NCBI GenBank assembly: GCA_003611955.1
Contig: RAZE01000004.1
Location: forward strand, 161,657-225,656
Reading direction: 5' to 3'
Origin: a bacterium 1XD8-76
Lineage (GTDB): Bacteria > Bacillota > Clostridia > Lachnospirales > Lachnospiraceae
Length of the DNA stretch: 64,000 nt
The position numbers and the translations under genes were made by a program. Shown piece after piece: positions 46,240-54,898 of the stretch. A model generated the notes under the pieces. It searched no databases and was not told the origin of the DNA. It saw nothing but the letters and a program-made list of their open reading frames with translations. Within the stretch, counting starts at the first letter, position 1; the number at the start of each line of letters is the position of its first letter.

Positions 46240-48348
46240 CTACCGTTTTCTCCTCTGCAGCCAGATCACAAGCCCTGTGACGAGCAGTCCCAGAGGCAGT
46301 GCCAGCACAAGGAACAGCCCTGCAAGGATAAACTCGAACCAGGGCACGGTCAGAAAACCCGCATAGTAGCTTTTTACCGGTATGGACACCGCATTTTCCA
46401 CCGTGGCAAAACTGCTCACCGTATCTTCAAACAGCTTCTTATTGTTTCCAGCGACAATGGCATCCGCCCCCTCCTCGAAGATCACCGCGGAGGTGTAGAC
46501 CACAACGGTGCTCTCGCCGCCGTCCGTCTGCCTTGTCACCCTCGCGCCCAGGGCGAAGGGACCGTCGATATCCTCCGCCGTCTTTTCCCCGGCAGACACT
46601 TCGTCCGGATTAATCCGTGCGAAGGAATCCTCCGTTGTCTTCAACAGATAGCGGACCTCCCCGCTCTCCTCCGCCGCCTCGTCGATCACGATACCGCCGG
46701 CATAAGGCGCAAAGACATACCCTTCATAAGCCCCGGCGGTCACCTCGTCGTACAGCACCTCCGGCAAAAGGTACAGCATATTCTGATAGTAGTAGTCTCT
46801 GTCGTTCTCCACCACCATCCCCTCAACAAACGTCACATTGTAATCCGCAAACAGAGACTGGTAATTCGGAAGTTCCTCCCTGCTGTACCCTCTGACAAAC
46901 AGAGCGTCCCCGCCGCCGTTTAAATACCGCCTGATCTTCTCCGCATCATCCTGGGACAGATCCGCCGTGGGAGCGTTGACGATCAGCCCTTTTGCATCCT
47001 GCGGCACCTCATCCACAGTCAGAAGATTTAACGACTCATATTCGATATTGAGCTTTTCCAGAACAGACAAAAATCCGGCTTCCAGAGCGCCTTCTCCGTG
47101 CCCTTCCAGCAGATACACCTCAGGCATATCCTCCATCGTCACATAATGCAGCGCGCTGGTGATCTGCCCCTCCGCATCGTAACCGGTCATCTCGTATCCG
47201 TAAGTCTCGTAACTCAGCTCCATCTGGTACAGATCGCCGTAATCGATATATTTGCTGCGTTTATCGCTCTTTACAATCAGGGAGCGCTCGCTCACCTGCG
47301 CATCCGTATACTGTCCCGCAAACTCCGGATTGGAGGAGATATCCACATATTCCACCCGGATATGATCGGAGTAGCTCTCATAGCGGTTTAACGTCTCGAT
47401 CACATCCAGATTCATGCTGCTCTCCGGAGAGAGCACATAGATCGTTATGTTCTCCTCCAGGCCGTCCATCACCTGGTACGAATCCTCTGTCAAGGAATAC
47501 AGCTTTTCCTTCGTCACATCAAATTCCGTATATTCTGCCGGCACCTGATGAAGCAACAGGTTTGCGCCGATCACCACCGCCGTCGTCACTGCGATCAGCC
47601 CGATGCTGTAGGCGCCCCTGCCCAGATGCCTTACCGACACACTGTAGCGCCGTTTCTGAATCGACTGCGTCGTGAAAAACAGCAGCAGAAAGATGAGCGA
47701 AAGATAGTATGCCAGGGAAGAAAGTTTCAGATTTCCGTTGATCAGATCGATAAACGGCGTCGTCAGATCGTAAACTTTCAAAACCTCCGTAAGCAGGTTT
47801 CCTGTCGGCGAAATCAGATTGCAGATCCCCGCCATCACATAGCCGATAAAAATGAACACCACCGACACCACCGCCGCGATCACCTGGCTCTCCGTCAGGG
47901 AGGACACAAAAACCCCCACCGCCACCGCCGCCGAACCGTAGAGGAAGAAACCTAAGAGTGACACATAGGTCTCCCCGTAGGGAATCGTTCCGTATCTGCC
48001 AAGCAAAAGCGGATACAGACACAGCACAGCACAGGGAATGGCGAACACCGTCTCCAGCGCCAGATATTTCCCCAGCACGATCTTCCAGACGCTGACCGGA
48101 GCAGTCAATATCATCTGATCCGTCTTGTTTTTTCTCTCCTCCGCGAGAATCCGCATGGTCAGGATCGGAACCGCAATGATAAAGATGATCAGGGAGCTCT
48201 GCAGCGCGTAAGTCAGATAGGCGGAACCCTGCGCCAGATTATTCGCTGTCACATAAAGTCCCGTGAAAAACAGTACCACCGCCAAAAAAAGCCATCCGAT
48301 GAAGGAGTTGAAACAGGCTCTCAATTCTCGTTTATATATCGCTGTCAT
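46240..48348 (-). CDS. ABC transporter permease fused to a GldG-like extracellular domain
   Basis: A 702-residue protein. Residues 1-235 are an ABC-2 type permease with six helices (MTAIYKRELRACFNSFIGWL to FFTTQSIQKRRYSV). After a seventh helix a large extracellular domain of the GldG/IFT52-type follows (FDVTKEKLYSLTEDSYQVMD ... GLIVNAPTADLSQDDAEKI) and a last helix ends the protein (FLVLALPLGLLVTGLVIWL). In Bacteroidetes GldF and GldG are separate; the fusion is common in clostridia. It overlaps the ATPase gene by 17 bp. Substrate unknown. Confidence 0.9.
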   Translation of the reverse strand: MTAIYKRELRACFNSFIGWLFLAVVLFFTGLYVTANNLAQGSAYLTYALQSSLIIFIIAVPILTMRILAEERKNKTDQMILTAPVSVWKIVLGKYLALETVFAIPCAVLCLYPLLLGRYGTIPYGETYVSLLGFFLYGSAAVAVGVFVSSLTESQVIAAVVSVVFIFIGYVMAGICNLISPTGNLLTEVLKVYDLTTPFIDLINGNLKLSSLAYYLSLIFLLLFFTTQSIQKRRYSVSVRHLGRGAYSIGLIAVTTAVVIGANLLLHQVPAEYTEFDVTKEKLYSLTEDSYQVMDGLEENITIYVLSPESSMNLDVIETLNRYESYSDHIRVEYVDISSNPEFAGQYTDAQVSERSLIVKSDKRSKYIDYGDLYQMELSYETYGYEMTGYDAEGQITSALHYVTMEDMPEVYLLEGHGEGALEAGFLSVLEKLNIEYESLNLLTVDEVPQDAKGLIVNAPTADLSQDDAEKIRRYLNGGGDALFVRGYSREELPNYQSLFADYNVTFVEGMVVENDRDYYYQNMLYLLPEVLYDEVTAGAYEGYVFAPYAGGIVIDEAAEESGEVRYLLKTTEDSFARINPDEVSAGEKTAEDIDGPFALGARVTRQTDGGESTVVVYTSAVIFEEGADAIVAGNNKKLFEDTVSSFATVENAVSIPVKSYYAGFLTVPWFEFILAGLFLVLALPLGLLVTGLVIWLQRRKR

Positions 48349-49327
48349 GCTTGTCTTCCTCCTTATTATCGGCTTTTGCGTCCTCTTCCTGTCTCTCCGT
48401 CAGCTCCAGGAAAATGTCCTCCAGGGAATGCTCCTGCATACTCATTCCCATGATCGGCAGCTTTCTCTCATACAGTTTCATGGACAGCTCTTCTCTGATA
48501 TCGGCATTGTCCTTCGTTCTGATAGACACCATCACACAGTCCGGCATATGAGACGGCTTCTCTTCCATCCCGGCCACCGCCTCTATCGTGTCAATCACCT
48601 CCCTGATCTGCTGTATGGTCGCCTTGACCACCGCCTCCAGCGAGGAGGAACCCTGTATCAGTCTCTGCAGCCCCTCCGGAGAATCCGAAGCGACTAACCT
48701 GCCGTCTGAGATGATCATGATATGGTCACAGACCGCGCTGACCTCCGACAGAATATGGGAACTCAGTATCACCGTATGTTTCTTACCCAGAGCCCTGATC
48801 AGGTCACGCATCTCAATGATCTGCCTCGGATCAAGCCCCACCATGGGTTCATCCAAAATGATCACATCCGGCTCTCCCAGGATTGCCTGCGCTAACCCTA
48901 CTCTCTGCCTGTAGCCTTTTGAGAGGTTTTTGATCAATCTTTCCGACACTTCTGTCACTTTTGTCAGTTCCATCACTTCTGCGATCTGCTGTTTTCTCTC
49001 TTTTTTCAAAATACCCTTTAATTCCGCTGCAAACTGCAGATATTCCCGCACCGTCATATCCGGATAGACCGGCGGAACCTCCGGCAGATAGCCGATACAC
49101 TTTTTAGCCTCCTCCGGCTCTCTCATCATATCGTGCCCGTTTATCAACACCTCTCCGCCCGACGACGCCAGATATCCTGTCATAATATTCATCGTGGTGG
49201 ATTTTCCCGCGCCGTTCGGTCCCAGAAATCCGTATATCTGTCCGCTTTCTACGCTGAAAGAAAGCCCCTCCACTGCCGTGTGCTTCCCGTATCGCTTTGT
49301 CAGATTTTTCACTTCCACTACTGCCAA
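48332..49327 (-). CDS. ABC transporter ATP-binding protein
   Basis: A 331-residue ATPase with Walker A GPNGAGKSTTMNIM, Q-loop GYLPEVPP, signature LSKGYRQRVGLAQAI and Walker B VIILDEPMVGLDP. A C-terminal extension of about 90 residues ends in an acidic tail. GGAGG precedes a TTG at 49327 by eight bases, favouring that start; an in-frame ATG at 49342 is the alternative. It is the energising subunit of the fused GldG-type permease just downstream. Confidence 0.93.
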   Translation of the reverse strand: MAVVEVKNLTKRYGKHTAVEGLSFSVESGQIYGFLGPNGAGKSTTMNIMTGYLASSGGEVLINGHDMMREPEEAKKCIGYLPEVPPVYPDMTVREYLQFAAELKGILKKERKQQIAEVMELTKVTEVSERLIKNLSKGYRQRVGLAQAILGEPDVIILDEPMVGLDPRQIIEMRDLIRALGKKHTVILSSHILSEVSAVCDHIMIISDGRLVASDSPEGLQRLIQGSSSLEAVVKATIQQIREVIDTIEAVAGMEEKPSHMPDCVMVSIRTKDNADIREELSMKLYERKLPIMGMSMQEHSLEDIFLELTERQEEDAKADNKEEDKHDSDI

Positions 49328-49467
49328 TGTATATTCCTCCATTTTCTTTCCGCAAATACATTCCGTGAAACAATGCATTATTACATTACCACATTTTACC
49401 TGTCCTTACCACTATATGTTGAAACTGTGACAATTTGTTTAAAAAAATGTGAAAATCATGTGAATAT

Positions 49468-49508
49468 GGCGAGCGAAGTTCGCCAAAGAGGTTTGCTTCG
49501 CAAACTCT
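49468..49508. repeat. Two hairpins upstream of cotJA
   Basis: GGCGA/TCGCC (49468-49484) and AGAGGTTTGC/GCAAACTCT with a 3-base loop (49487-49508, one bulged base). They lie in the 276-bp gap between the ABC ATPase and cotJA, upstream of the sporulation promoter. They may stop read-through or be a small RNA; the sequence alone does not decide. Confidence 0.4.
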
Positions 49509-49543
49509 GAAAGGCGAGCAGGGCGAAAAATGTAAAATCATGG

Positions 49544-49571
49544 CACCTTTTTATCAGAGAGACATACAATA
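49544..49571 (+). promoter_or_regulatory. Sporulation (sigma-E/sigma-K type) promoter of cotJABC
   Basis: CATACAATA (49563-49571) matches both the sigma-K -10 (CATAnnnTA) and the sigma-E -10 (CATACAnT). CACC lies at 49544-49547 with 16 bases between its AC and the -10, as in sigma-K promoters. The cotJ operon of Bacillus subtilis is mother-cell expressed. The cotJA start is 33 bases downstream. Confidence 0.6.
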
Positions 49572-49603
49572 AAGCATAATCAATAATTGAAAGGATCAAT
49601 ATA

Positions 49604-49783
49604 ATGCAAAGAACGCAACGCCCTTTTATGAATGACATGATGGGGAATTTTCCGATTGCCATGGCTTACGTGCCCATGCAGCAGGCTCCGGTTCTTTACG
49701 AGAATCTGGAAGAGGCATTTAACAGGGGGACGATCTTCCCCGAACTGGATAAACCTTTCAAGGGAAGGAGGGGCAAACGATGA
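49604..49783 (+). CDS. cotJA: Spore coat protein CotJA
   Basis: A 59-residue protein with the CotJA pattern: MAYVPMQQAPVLYENLEEAF followed by a short RGTIFPELDKPF. It is a mother-cell coat component; CotJA helps CotJC assemble into the coat in Bacillus. The ribosome site is AAAGG about 10 bases before the ATG. It overlaps cotJB by four bases (ATGA). It is too short to have been picked up by simple ORF size cut-offs. Confidence 0.88.
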   Translation: MQRTQRPFMNDMMGNFPIAMAYVPMQQAPVLYENLEEAFNRGTIFPELDKPFKGRRGKR

Positions 49784-50049
49784 ATCAGAACATGACAGAA
49801 AAAAGAAGACTGCTCAGAGACATCAACGTGTTGGACTTCACCACCACGGAACTGCGGGAATATCTGGATACCCATCCATATGACACAGATGCCATCTCCT
49901 ATTTTCACCGCTACAACGGAATGCTCCATCAGGTTACCAAAGAATACACGGCAAAATTCGGTCCGATCAGGCAGGATATGCCCGGCAACTGTATGGATGA
50001 GTGGAAATGGGCTACATCGCCCATGCCCTGGGAAGGAGGTGCCTGCTAA
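49780..50049 (+). CDS. cotJB: Spore coat protein CotJB
   Basis: An 89-residue protein with the CotJB pattern (LLRDINVLDFTTTELREYLD, then HRYNGMLHQVTKEYTAKFGP and a C-terminal WKWATSPMPWEGG). It is the second gene of the cotJABC coat operon. It ends directly at the cotJC start codon and overlaps cotJA by four bases, with AAGGAGG inside cotJA as ribosome site. Confidence 0.9.
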   Translation: MNQNMTEKRRLLRDINVLDFTTTELREYLDTHPYDTDAISYFHRYNGMLHQVTKEYTAKFGPIRQDMPGNCMDEWKWATSPMPWEGGAC

Positions 50050-50334
50050 ATGTGGAGTTATGAAAAACGCTTGCAATACCCTGTAAATATTACCACGCCC
50101 AACGCGAAACTGGCGGAAGTCATCATCTCCCAGTACGGCGGCCCCGATGGCGAGATGGGTGCATCCATGCGCTATCTGTCCCAGCGCTACGGTGTGCCCT
50201 ACCCTGAAATTGCCGCGGTATTGACCGACATCGGTGTATCGGTGCCAAAATTGCGCATTTGGCATGAGACGTGCAACATCAAGTGTTTATCGCTTATCGG
50301 GAGCTTGCTCACAGATAAGCGCATGAATACTTGA
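50050..50334 (+). pseudogene. cotJC: cotJC, 5' part (split by an inserted element)
   Basis: The first 62 codons encode the start of CotJC, a manganese-catalase-like spore coat protein (MWSYEKRLQYPVNITTPNAK ... EIAAVLTDIG). After the 12-bp core at 50224-50235 the homology stops; the following 33 residues are read from the element end and look like noise. The matching C-terminal part lies at 62537-62980 in the same frame. Joining the two at the core gives one 205-residue protein. So the gene is interrupted rather than decayed. Ribosome site: GGAAGGAGG before the ATG, overlapping the cotJB end. Confidence 0.9.
50224..50235 (+). repeat. Core attachment repeat in the 5' part of cotJC
   Basis: ACCGACATCGGT, a near-palindrome (ACCGA/TCGGT) with a non-symmetric CA centre, as expected for the crossover dinucleotide of serine recombinases. 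It encodes T-D-I-G of CotJC. Confidence 0.85.
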
Positions 50335-50403
50335 TGTTATAAGGCGAAGCCTGCGAACCGAGATGAAGCGTCAGCGGAATCGAGGTTGCGCGCGTCTCAT
50401 GCC
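50261..50403. repeat. Multi-branched inverted-repeat structure at the recombinase end
   Basis: GGCATGAGACG (50261-50271) pairs with CGTCTCATGCC (50393-50403), 11 bp. Inside, AACATCAAGT pairs with ACTTGATGTT, and CGCTTATC with GATAAGCG within that arm. A smaller arm is possible around CCGAGATGAAGCG and CGGAATCGAGG. The whole lies between the core site and the recombinase stop codon. It could be a terminator, a structured RNA or recombinase accessory sites. Confidence 0.55.
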
Positions 50404-50408
50404 TTATA

Positions 50409-52046
50409 TTATGATCTTTCAACAATCTCCATAGAGAGAATATCGGTGTGGTAATCATCATTCTTACCCGAAGAACTGACGTTTAATTTCATACCGAACG
50501 GAACACATTTCAGCCATACTTCAATGGTCTTATCGTGATAGATAACCATTTTGTCAAGGATTTCCCGGTACAGACTCTCATTACTTTCATCGAAAGACAT
50601 GATCTCGTCCAGCGCAGCAATATAGCTTTCACATTCGCGCAGCTCCGCAGTATTCGCTTTATCCTGCTTCCCTGCCACATGCAATGATTCTGAAAGCTCT
50701 GCAAGCTGTTCATCATACCATTTTGTCTGCTCCTGTAAGTCAGATCTGGTAATCAGTCCATCCAACATCAAGTCAATCGCTTTCTTTTTCTTGTCGGCAA
50801 GTGCATCCATTTTCTCCTGAATACGTTTTGTGTCCGGCTTTTTCTCTGTTATTCCTTTGATTTCCTTGATTTCCTGCATGATTTCCTGTTTCAGTTCTTT
50901 TTGGTTCGCCTGAAGTTTGCAGATACAGTAATGCATACAGGTAAGCAATGCCTTTTCATTGATAGAGCCGTTATCACAGCCGATATGTTCCCCGAAAGAA
51001 GAAAGCTTTCTCGCACCATGATTGGCTGCAGCATAACATCTCCACGCCTTATAGACGGTGCCGTTTTTCAGCTTTTTCGTTCTGCTGACATAACGCTGAC
51101 CGCACAAACCACAGTAGAGCTTCCCGCTGCACCAGTAACGATTGCTGTGCTTTGATTTTACATCTTCTGACGGAGACCGCTTAAGAAGTTCCGCCTGTGT
51201 CCGATTCCACAGTTCTCTGTCAATGATTGGCTCATGGTGGTCTTTCAGATAAATCATTTCTTCCTTACCTCGATTGTATTTCTTTGCGTGTGTCAGATAA
51301 TTCGGCGTGTAAGTCTTTTTCTGGCACAGGTCACCGACATATTTTTCGTTTCTCAGAACTCTCAAGATAATCGTGTTAGACCACATTTTTACCCGCATAG
51401 GGCGCATCCCCTCTTCCAGCAATTCCCTTGCGATCACATGGGTACCTTTGCCCTCGTTCGTAAATTTATGAAAGATAGCGCGGACAATCGGCACTTCCTC
51501 TTCGTTGACAGTCAATACGCCGTTTTTAACGGTATAACCCAGCATATCACGCCCGAAGACTACCCCCCGCTCCATGCAGCGTCTTTGTCCCCATTTCACA
51601 CGTTCAGAGGTTTTTCGGCTTTCCTCCTGCGCGATACTTGCCATAATGGTCAGACGAAGTTCCCCGTCCGCATCTCTGGTATCTATGTTGTCAATGGTAA
51701 ATACAACGCCTATCCCCTTATCTTTGAGTTTTCTGGTGTAGAAAAGTGTATCAACCGTGTTCCTTGCAAAGCGGCATACTTCTTTTGTCAAGATCAGATC
51801 TATGCCTCCCTGCATGGCTTCTTCAATCATCGCGTTAAATCCGGCTCTCTTTTTTGTCTGCGTTCCGCTGATGCCCTCGTCATAATACACATCATTTAAC
51901 ACCCAATCTTCATGGCGGTTAATGTAATCCGCAAAATAACTGCGCTGGCTGATCAGGGAATTTGTCTGGTCATCCTTGTCTGTGGAAACTCTGCAATATG
52001 CAGCGACTCTAAGTTTATTATAACGATGCGAAGCTTCGTTTTTCAT
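50409..52046 (-). CDS. Large serine recombinase (probable integrase of the cotJC element)
   Basis: A 545-residue recombinase. The catalytic domain starts VAAYCRVSTDKDDQ (catalytic Ser21), followed by GIDLILTKEVCRFARN and ELRLTIMASIAQEESR. The recombinase domain and a zinc ribbon follow (LYCGLCGQRYV ... WRCYAAANHG ... HIGCDNGSI), then a long coiled coil (about 380-480). The start at 52046 follows AAGGAGGAGG; the upstream ATG at 52073 overlaps the ribosome site region. It is the gene next to the core repeat, as usual for integrases. Its promoter is sigma-A-like. Confidence 0.95.
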   Translation of the reverse strand: MKNEASHRYNKLRVAAYCRVSTDKDDQTNSLISQRSYFADYINRHEDWVLNDVYYDEGISGTQTKKRAGFNAMIEEAMQGGIDLILTKEVCRFARNTVDTLFYTRKLKDKGIGVVFTIDNIDTRDADGELRLTIMASIAQEESRKTSERVKWGQRRCMERGVVFGRDMLGYTVKNGVLTVNEEEVPIVRAIFHKFTNEGKGTHVIARELLEEGMRPMRVKMWSNTIILRVLRNEKYVGDLCQKKTYTPNYLTHAKKYNRGKEEMIYLKDHHEPIIDRELWNRTQAELLKRSPSEDVKSKHSNRYWCSGKLYCGLCGQRYVSRTKKLKNGTVYKAWRCYAAANHGARKLSSFGEHIGCDNGSINEKALLTCMHYCICKLQANQKELKQEIMQEIKEIKGITEKKPDTKRIQEKMDALADKKKKAIDLMLDGLITRSDLQEQTKWYDEQLAELSESLHVAGKQDKANTAELRECESYIAALDEIMSFDESNESLYREILDKMVIYHDKTIEVWLKCVPFGMKLNVSSSGKNDDYHTDILSMEIVERS

Positions 52047-52085
52047 ATGGTGTCCTCCTCCTTCAAAGGACACATCACCACTTAC

Positions 52086-52114
52086 AGTATAATCTGACAG
52101 GCAGTGATGCGCAA
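52086..52114 (-). promoter_or_regulatory. Sigma-A-like promoter of the recombinase gene
   Basis: On the minus strand: TTGCGC (52114-52109), 17 bases, TATACT (52091-52086). It is a housekeeping-type site and no sporulation-type box is seen next to it. Confidence 0.6.
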
Positions 52115-52123
52115 GTAAACCCC

Positions 52124-52258
52124 CTATGTATTTTTTGCAATCAGTTCATTTAATTGCGCATCCGAAAGATAATCTCTGTCATGCAATTCCTGATAAATCC
52201 CCCTCTTTAGAGTCTTTTTTATATTTAATTTCTGCGTATCTGTGAGACATAAATCCAT
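52124..52258 (-). CDS. Small helical protein between recombinase and relaxase
   Basis: A 44-residue protein with two helices (LTDTQKLNIKKTLKRGIYQE and DAQLNELIAKNT). Small proteins of this kind, similar to SHOCT-type C-terminal segments, are often found next to serine recombinases of mobile elements (recalled, not checked). The start at 52258 follows GAGAGGA; the frame is open upstream to 52306 but without a ribosome site. The function is unknown; a recombination directionality factor would be possible from size and place. Confidence 0.55.
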   Translation of the reverse strand: MDLCLTDTQKLNIKKTLKRGIYQELHDRDYLSDAQLNELIAKNT

Positions 52259-52316
52259 ACTTTTATCCTCTCTGTCAGTGAAATGTTCCGATTCCTTTTT
52301 CAGCAAAGCATCCCTC

Positions 52317-53363
52317 TTATAAATTCCGATTATTAGAATGTATGAATGTTTTTCTGAAATAATCTAACAAACCATGCTCTGATAAGATTTTTTCCGCCAG
52401 TTGCTTATACAATCGTAATTCCCGCAGCTCTGATTCCATTGTCGCCGTTGATAAACGTTCGCTGACAGATTGGCGTTTGCCAAGCTGCATTTTTATTCCT
52501 TCGTTTTCTGTTTTCAGCGTCTTATTCTCTTTCAGCAAAGAAGAAATCTCTTTTGACAGCTTCTTTTCTTTGTTTTCACTTACTATCTGCTTTTTTGCAA
52601 GCATAGCAACTTTCTTATAGTCATCCTCATCAACAGTAATTTTCCCGCCTAATATTGTTTTTCCCGTCGGAATTTGCTCAACAGATTTTATCTCCGCTTT
52701 CGTGGATGCAAGCTGTGAAAGCTCCTGTTTTTCCTTTTGGATGGAAACCGCCAACGCCGCTTTTTCTTTCTCCATATCCGCCTTATACTTTTTTACACTC
52801 TTATGTACTGCTGCAGATCCGGCTTCCCCGCGTTCGATCTGAAATCCTTTCTCCTGTAAAAATTTTGGCATTTCAGCCTGTAACCGCAATAACGCAGATC
52901 GATCAATGACCTTTTTTGCGCAAAGCTTATTTTCTGCTGTCAAAGGAACAAAGCCGAAGTGCAGATGCGGTGTATGCTCATCATAGTGAACTACGGCATA
53001 AATGCTGTTTTCTTTTCCAAAGAAATCTTGCAGATACCCGGTCGCTTTTTCAAAGAACCGTTTCTGCTCCTCCGGAGAAAGCATTTCAAAAAACTCATTG
53101 CCTGAAGATATAATAAACTCACAGAGAACAACCGCATCTTTCCGCAGCGCTTTACCTGACGGATTATCCCGCGCATTTACCAGCTCCATCACAGAACGAT
53201 AATAGCTTTCGCTGTTACTCTGTATAAGAGAATAATTCAGATGCGTCCTTGACGGATCTATTTCTTCATTGCTGTAATTTGCATTCCTGCGTTCATTATG
53301 CCGTTCTATGGACGGCACATTTCCTTTTTTATATTTCTCCCCATGACATACCAGCTTTGCCAT
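52317..53363 (-). CDS. mobV: MobV-family relaxase (Pre/Mob type)
   Basis: A 348-residue plasmid-mobilisation relaxase. The three-histidine metal motif is clear: VVHYDEHTPHLHFGFVPL near residue 140. The N-terminal MAKLVCHGEKYKKGN and IERHNERRNANYSN carry motif I; a coiled coil fills the last third. Relaxases of this group nick oriT and lead DNA into a recipient with the help of a conjugative system. The start at 53363 follows AAGGGGG; an upstream ATG at 53435 is rejected. A matching oriT lies just upstream. Confidence 0.93.
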   Translation of the reverse strand: MAKLVCHGEKYKKGNVPSIERHNERRNANYSNEEIDPSRTHLNYSLIQSNSESYYRSVMELVNARDNPSGKALRKDAVVLCEFIISSGNEFFEMLSPEEQKRFFEKATGYLQDFFGKENSIYAVVHYDEHTPHLHFGFVPLTAENKLCAKKVIDRSALLRLQAEMPKFLQEKGFQIERGEAGSAAVHKSVKKYKADMEKEKAALAVSIQKEKQELSQLASTKAEIKSVEQIPTGKTILGGKITVDEDDYKKVAMLAKKQIVSENKEKKLSKEISSLLKENKTLKTENEGIKMQLGKRQSVSERLSTATMESELRELRLYKQLAEKILSEHGLLDYFRKTFIHSNNRNL

Positions 53364-53431
53364 GTAGTTCCCCCTTTCCTCTCTTCCACATAAACGGCAG
53401 CAAAAAACCAGATATGGCAGGCGAAACGCTG

Positions 53432-53503
53432 ACACTTCTGTGAAGTGTAACCCACTATACTTTACCTGCGGTAAAGTAGTGGGGTTGCCAACTGTGTTGG
53501 CAA
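53432..53503 (-). other. Putative oriT with pMV158-type nic site
   Basis: Three hairpins in a row: ACACTTC/GAAGTGT (53432-53448), CCACTATACTTTAC with GTAAAGTAGTGG (53452-53482), and TTGCCAAC/GTTGGCAA (53485-53503). On the minus strand the segment TATAGTGGGTTACACTT resembles the MobV oriT nic region of pMV158 (TAGTGTG/TTA type). It lies about 70 bp upstream of the relaxase gene, the usual position. Confidence 0.65.
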
Positions 53504-53578
53504 CATGTTCCCATACATTTCATTGAAAAACTGCGGACAATAAGGACTTTAAGGACAAATTCCAAACTTTTATTGACC

Positions 53579-54898
53579 TTATTGTCCCTTTTGTCCATAT
53601 AGATACGGGCTAATATAAATCACTTCACTCGGTCGGTTTGTGCCGGCTTTTGCCACTGCCTCTTGTCGTATGTAACCATATTCCTCAAGCATATCAAGGA
53701 TAGGTTTTATTTCCGCCACCTGCTTAAAATAGCTCCCCCGACAGGCACGGAACAACTCCCTGCGGGTAGTTTGAGATTTGCCGCTTTGCTCCAGCTTTGA
53801 CAGTACATACTCAGCCATTTTTAACGTATTGCCGCTGTCCATAACATCATAGGCATACTTTGCATGAGCATAGAAATATTTGCCAATTTCTGCAGCACTT
53901 CGCATTGTGTCACCGGATAGAAGTTCTTCGCTCTCCTTCCCGTCTGCAAGATGCAGAATACCCGCAACCCGCAGAACCGCACCAACGTTCTTCGCCAGCC
54001 ATTCCTTCATAGGATTTGACCTGTCTGCAAGCAGCTTTTCATTTTCCATAAAATAGTTTTCAATAATTCCTCTTGCTTCCTCGGATAACCGGATAGTCTG
54101 CATTTCCCTGTTGCCTCCAGAAAGAAAGATACGCTCTAAAACATTCTGGAAACCACCAGCAGCACTTTCCGGAATTGCCTGTGATAAAAAAATCCTCCTC
54201 CCGATTCTGGACGCAGGTATCGCCATAAGAAAGCGTGCAACAAGACCTCTGCCATTCATAACCCGATTTTTCATAACCTCTTCCAGTACACTCGGCTGGA
54301 TGGCAAGCACAGTCGTCAGCCTGGGACTGTGGATATATTCTGCATCACGATTTTTTCTGTCAACTCTAATCTCATCCCCACAGTGCCCTTTGAGCCATAC
54401 ATCGAGATTCACCTTCTGACCGGTGTATCTGCCCGCAATAATATCAAAAATACTTCCTTCTGCAGAGATGACAGTCATAAGACTATCATTCTCTGCTAAC
54501 AGTGTCGTAAGTGCTTCCGAGGAGCAGTCATCCGCATACAGACGGACATGATTCTTTTCCTCATAATCATTGAGAAAGCAAACAAAATTCTGCATAATGG
54601 AAGATTTCCGCTCTCCCGGTTCTGCGACCAAGAGAACATACAAATTAAGTGGTTCATAATAGCCGCTGTTTCCCTCTATCCGGTAATAGCGCTGTGCAGC
54701 TACCGCCGATACTCCAAGTGCGACCACTGCAGCCATATCAATGCTTGTCTGCGTATTTTCAGACAACGCCGTTATATATTCACCGACAGCAGCCGGGAAA
54801 CAATGCACCGGAAAAACAGGAAGATCATCTTTCATTTCCGAGATTGGGATTGGTTCTTCCCAGATCTGATTGTCTGAAATTACTGATTCTGTCTGCAA
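53579..54898 (-). CDS. DUF3987-type ATPase (YfjI-like, replication-associated)
   Basis: A 439-residue protein. The P-loop region LYVLLVAEPGERKSSIMQNF (about 87-106) resembles the DUF3987 ATPase core. Other blocks are TTVLAIQPSVLEEVM and RGLVARFLMAIPASRIGRR; the C-terminus has a winged-helix-like end (RRELFRACRGSYFKQVAEI). Such proteins follow CHC2 primases in phages and plasmids and probably unwind or load DNA. The open frame starts with TTG at 54898; an ATG at 54835 (11-bp overlap with the primase) is the likelier start. Confidence 0.75.
   Translation of the reverse strand: MQTESVISDNQIWEEPIPISEMKDDLPVFPVHCFPAAVGEYITALSENTQTSIDMAAVVALGVSAVAAQRYYRIEGNSGYYEPLNLYVLLVAEPGERKSSIMQNFVCFLNDYEEKNHVRLYADDCSSEALTTLLAENDSLMTVISAEGSIFDIIAGRYTGQKVNLDVWLKGHCGDEIRVDRKNRDAEYIHSPRLTTVLAIQPSVLEEVMKNRVMNGRGLVARFLMAIPASRIGRRIFLSQAIPESAAGGFQNVLERIFLSGGNREMQTIRLSEEARGIIENYFMENEKLLADRSNPMKEWLAKNVGAVLRVAGILHLADGKESEELLSGDTMRSAAEIGKYFYAHAKYAYDVMDSGNTLKMAEYVLSKLEQSGKSQTTRRELFRACRGSYFKQVAEIKPILDMLEEYGYIRQEAVAKAGTNRPSEVIYISPYLYGQKGQ

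Noticed and set aside
49468..49508. Riboswitch upstream of cotJA
   Set aside because: The hairpins lie upstream of the sporulation promoter, so they would not be in the cotJ transcript, and no known aptamer sequence is seen.
50409..52114. Sporulation control of the cotJC-element recombinase
   Set aside because: Only a sigma-A-like promoter was found before the gene. Mother-cell-specific excision therefore cannot be claimed from this site; control might lie in another factor.
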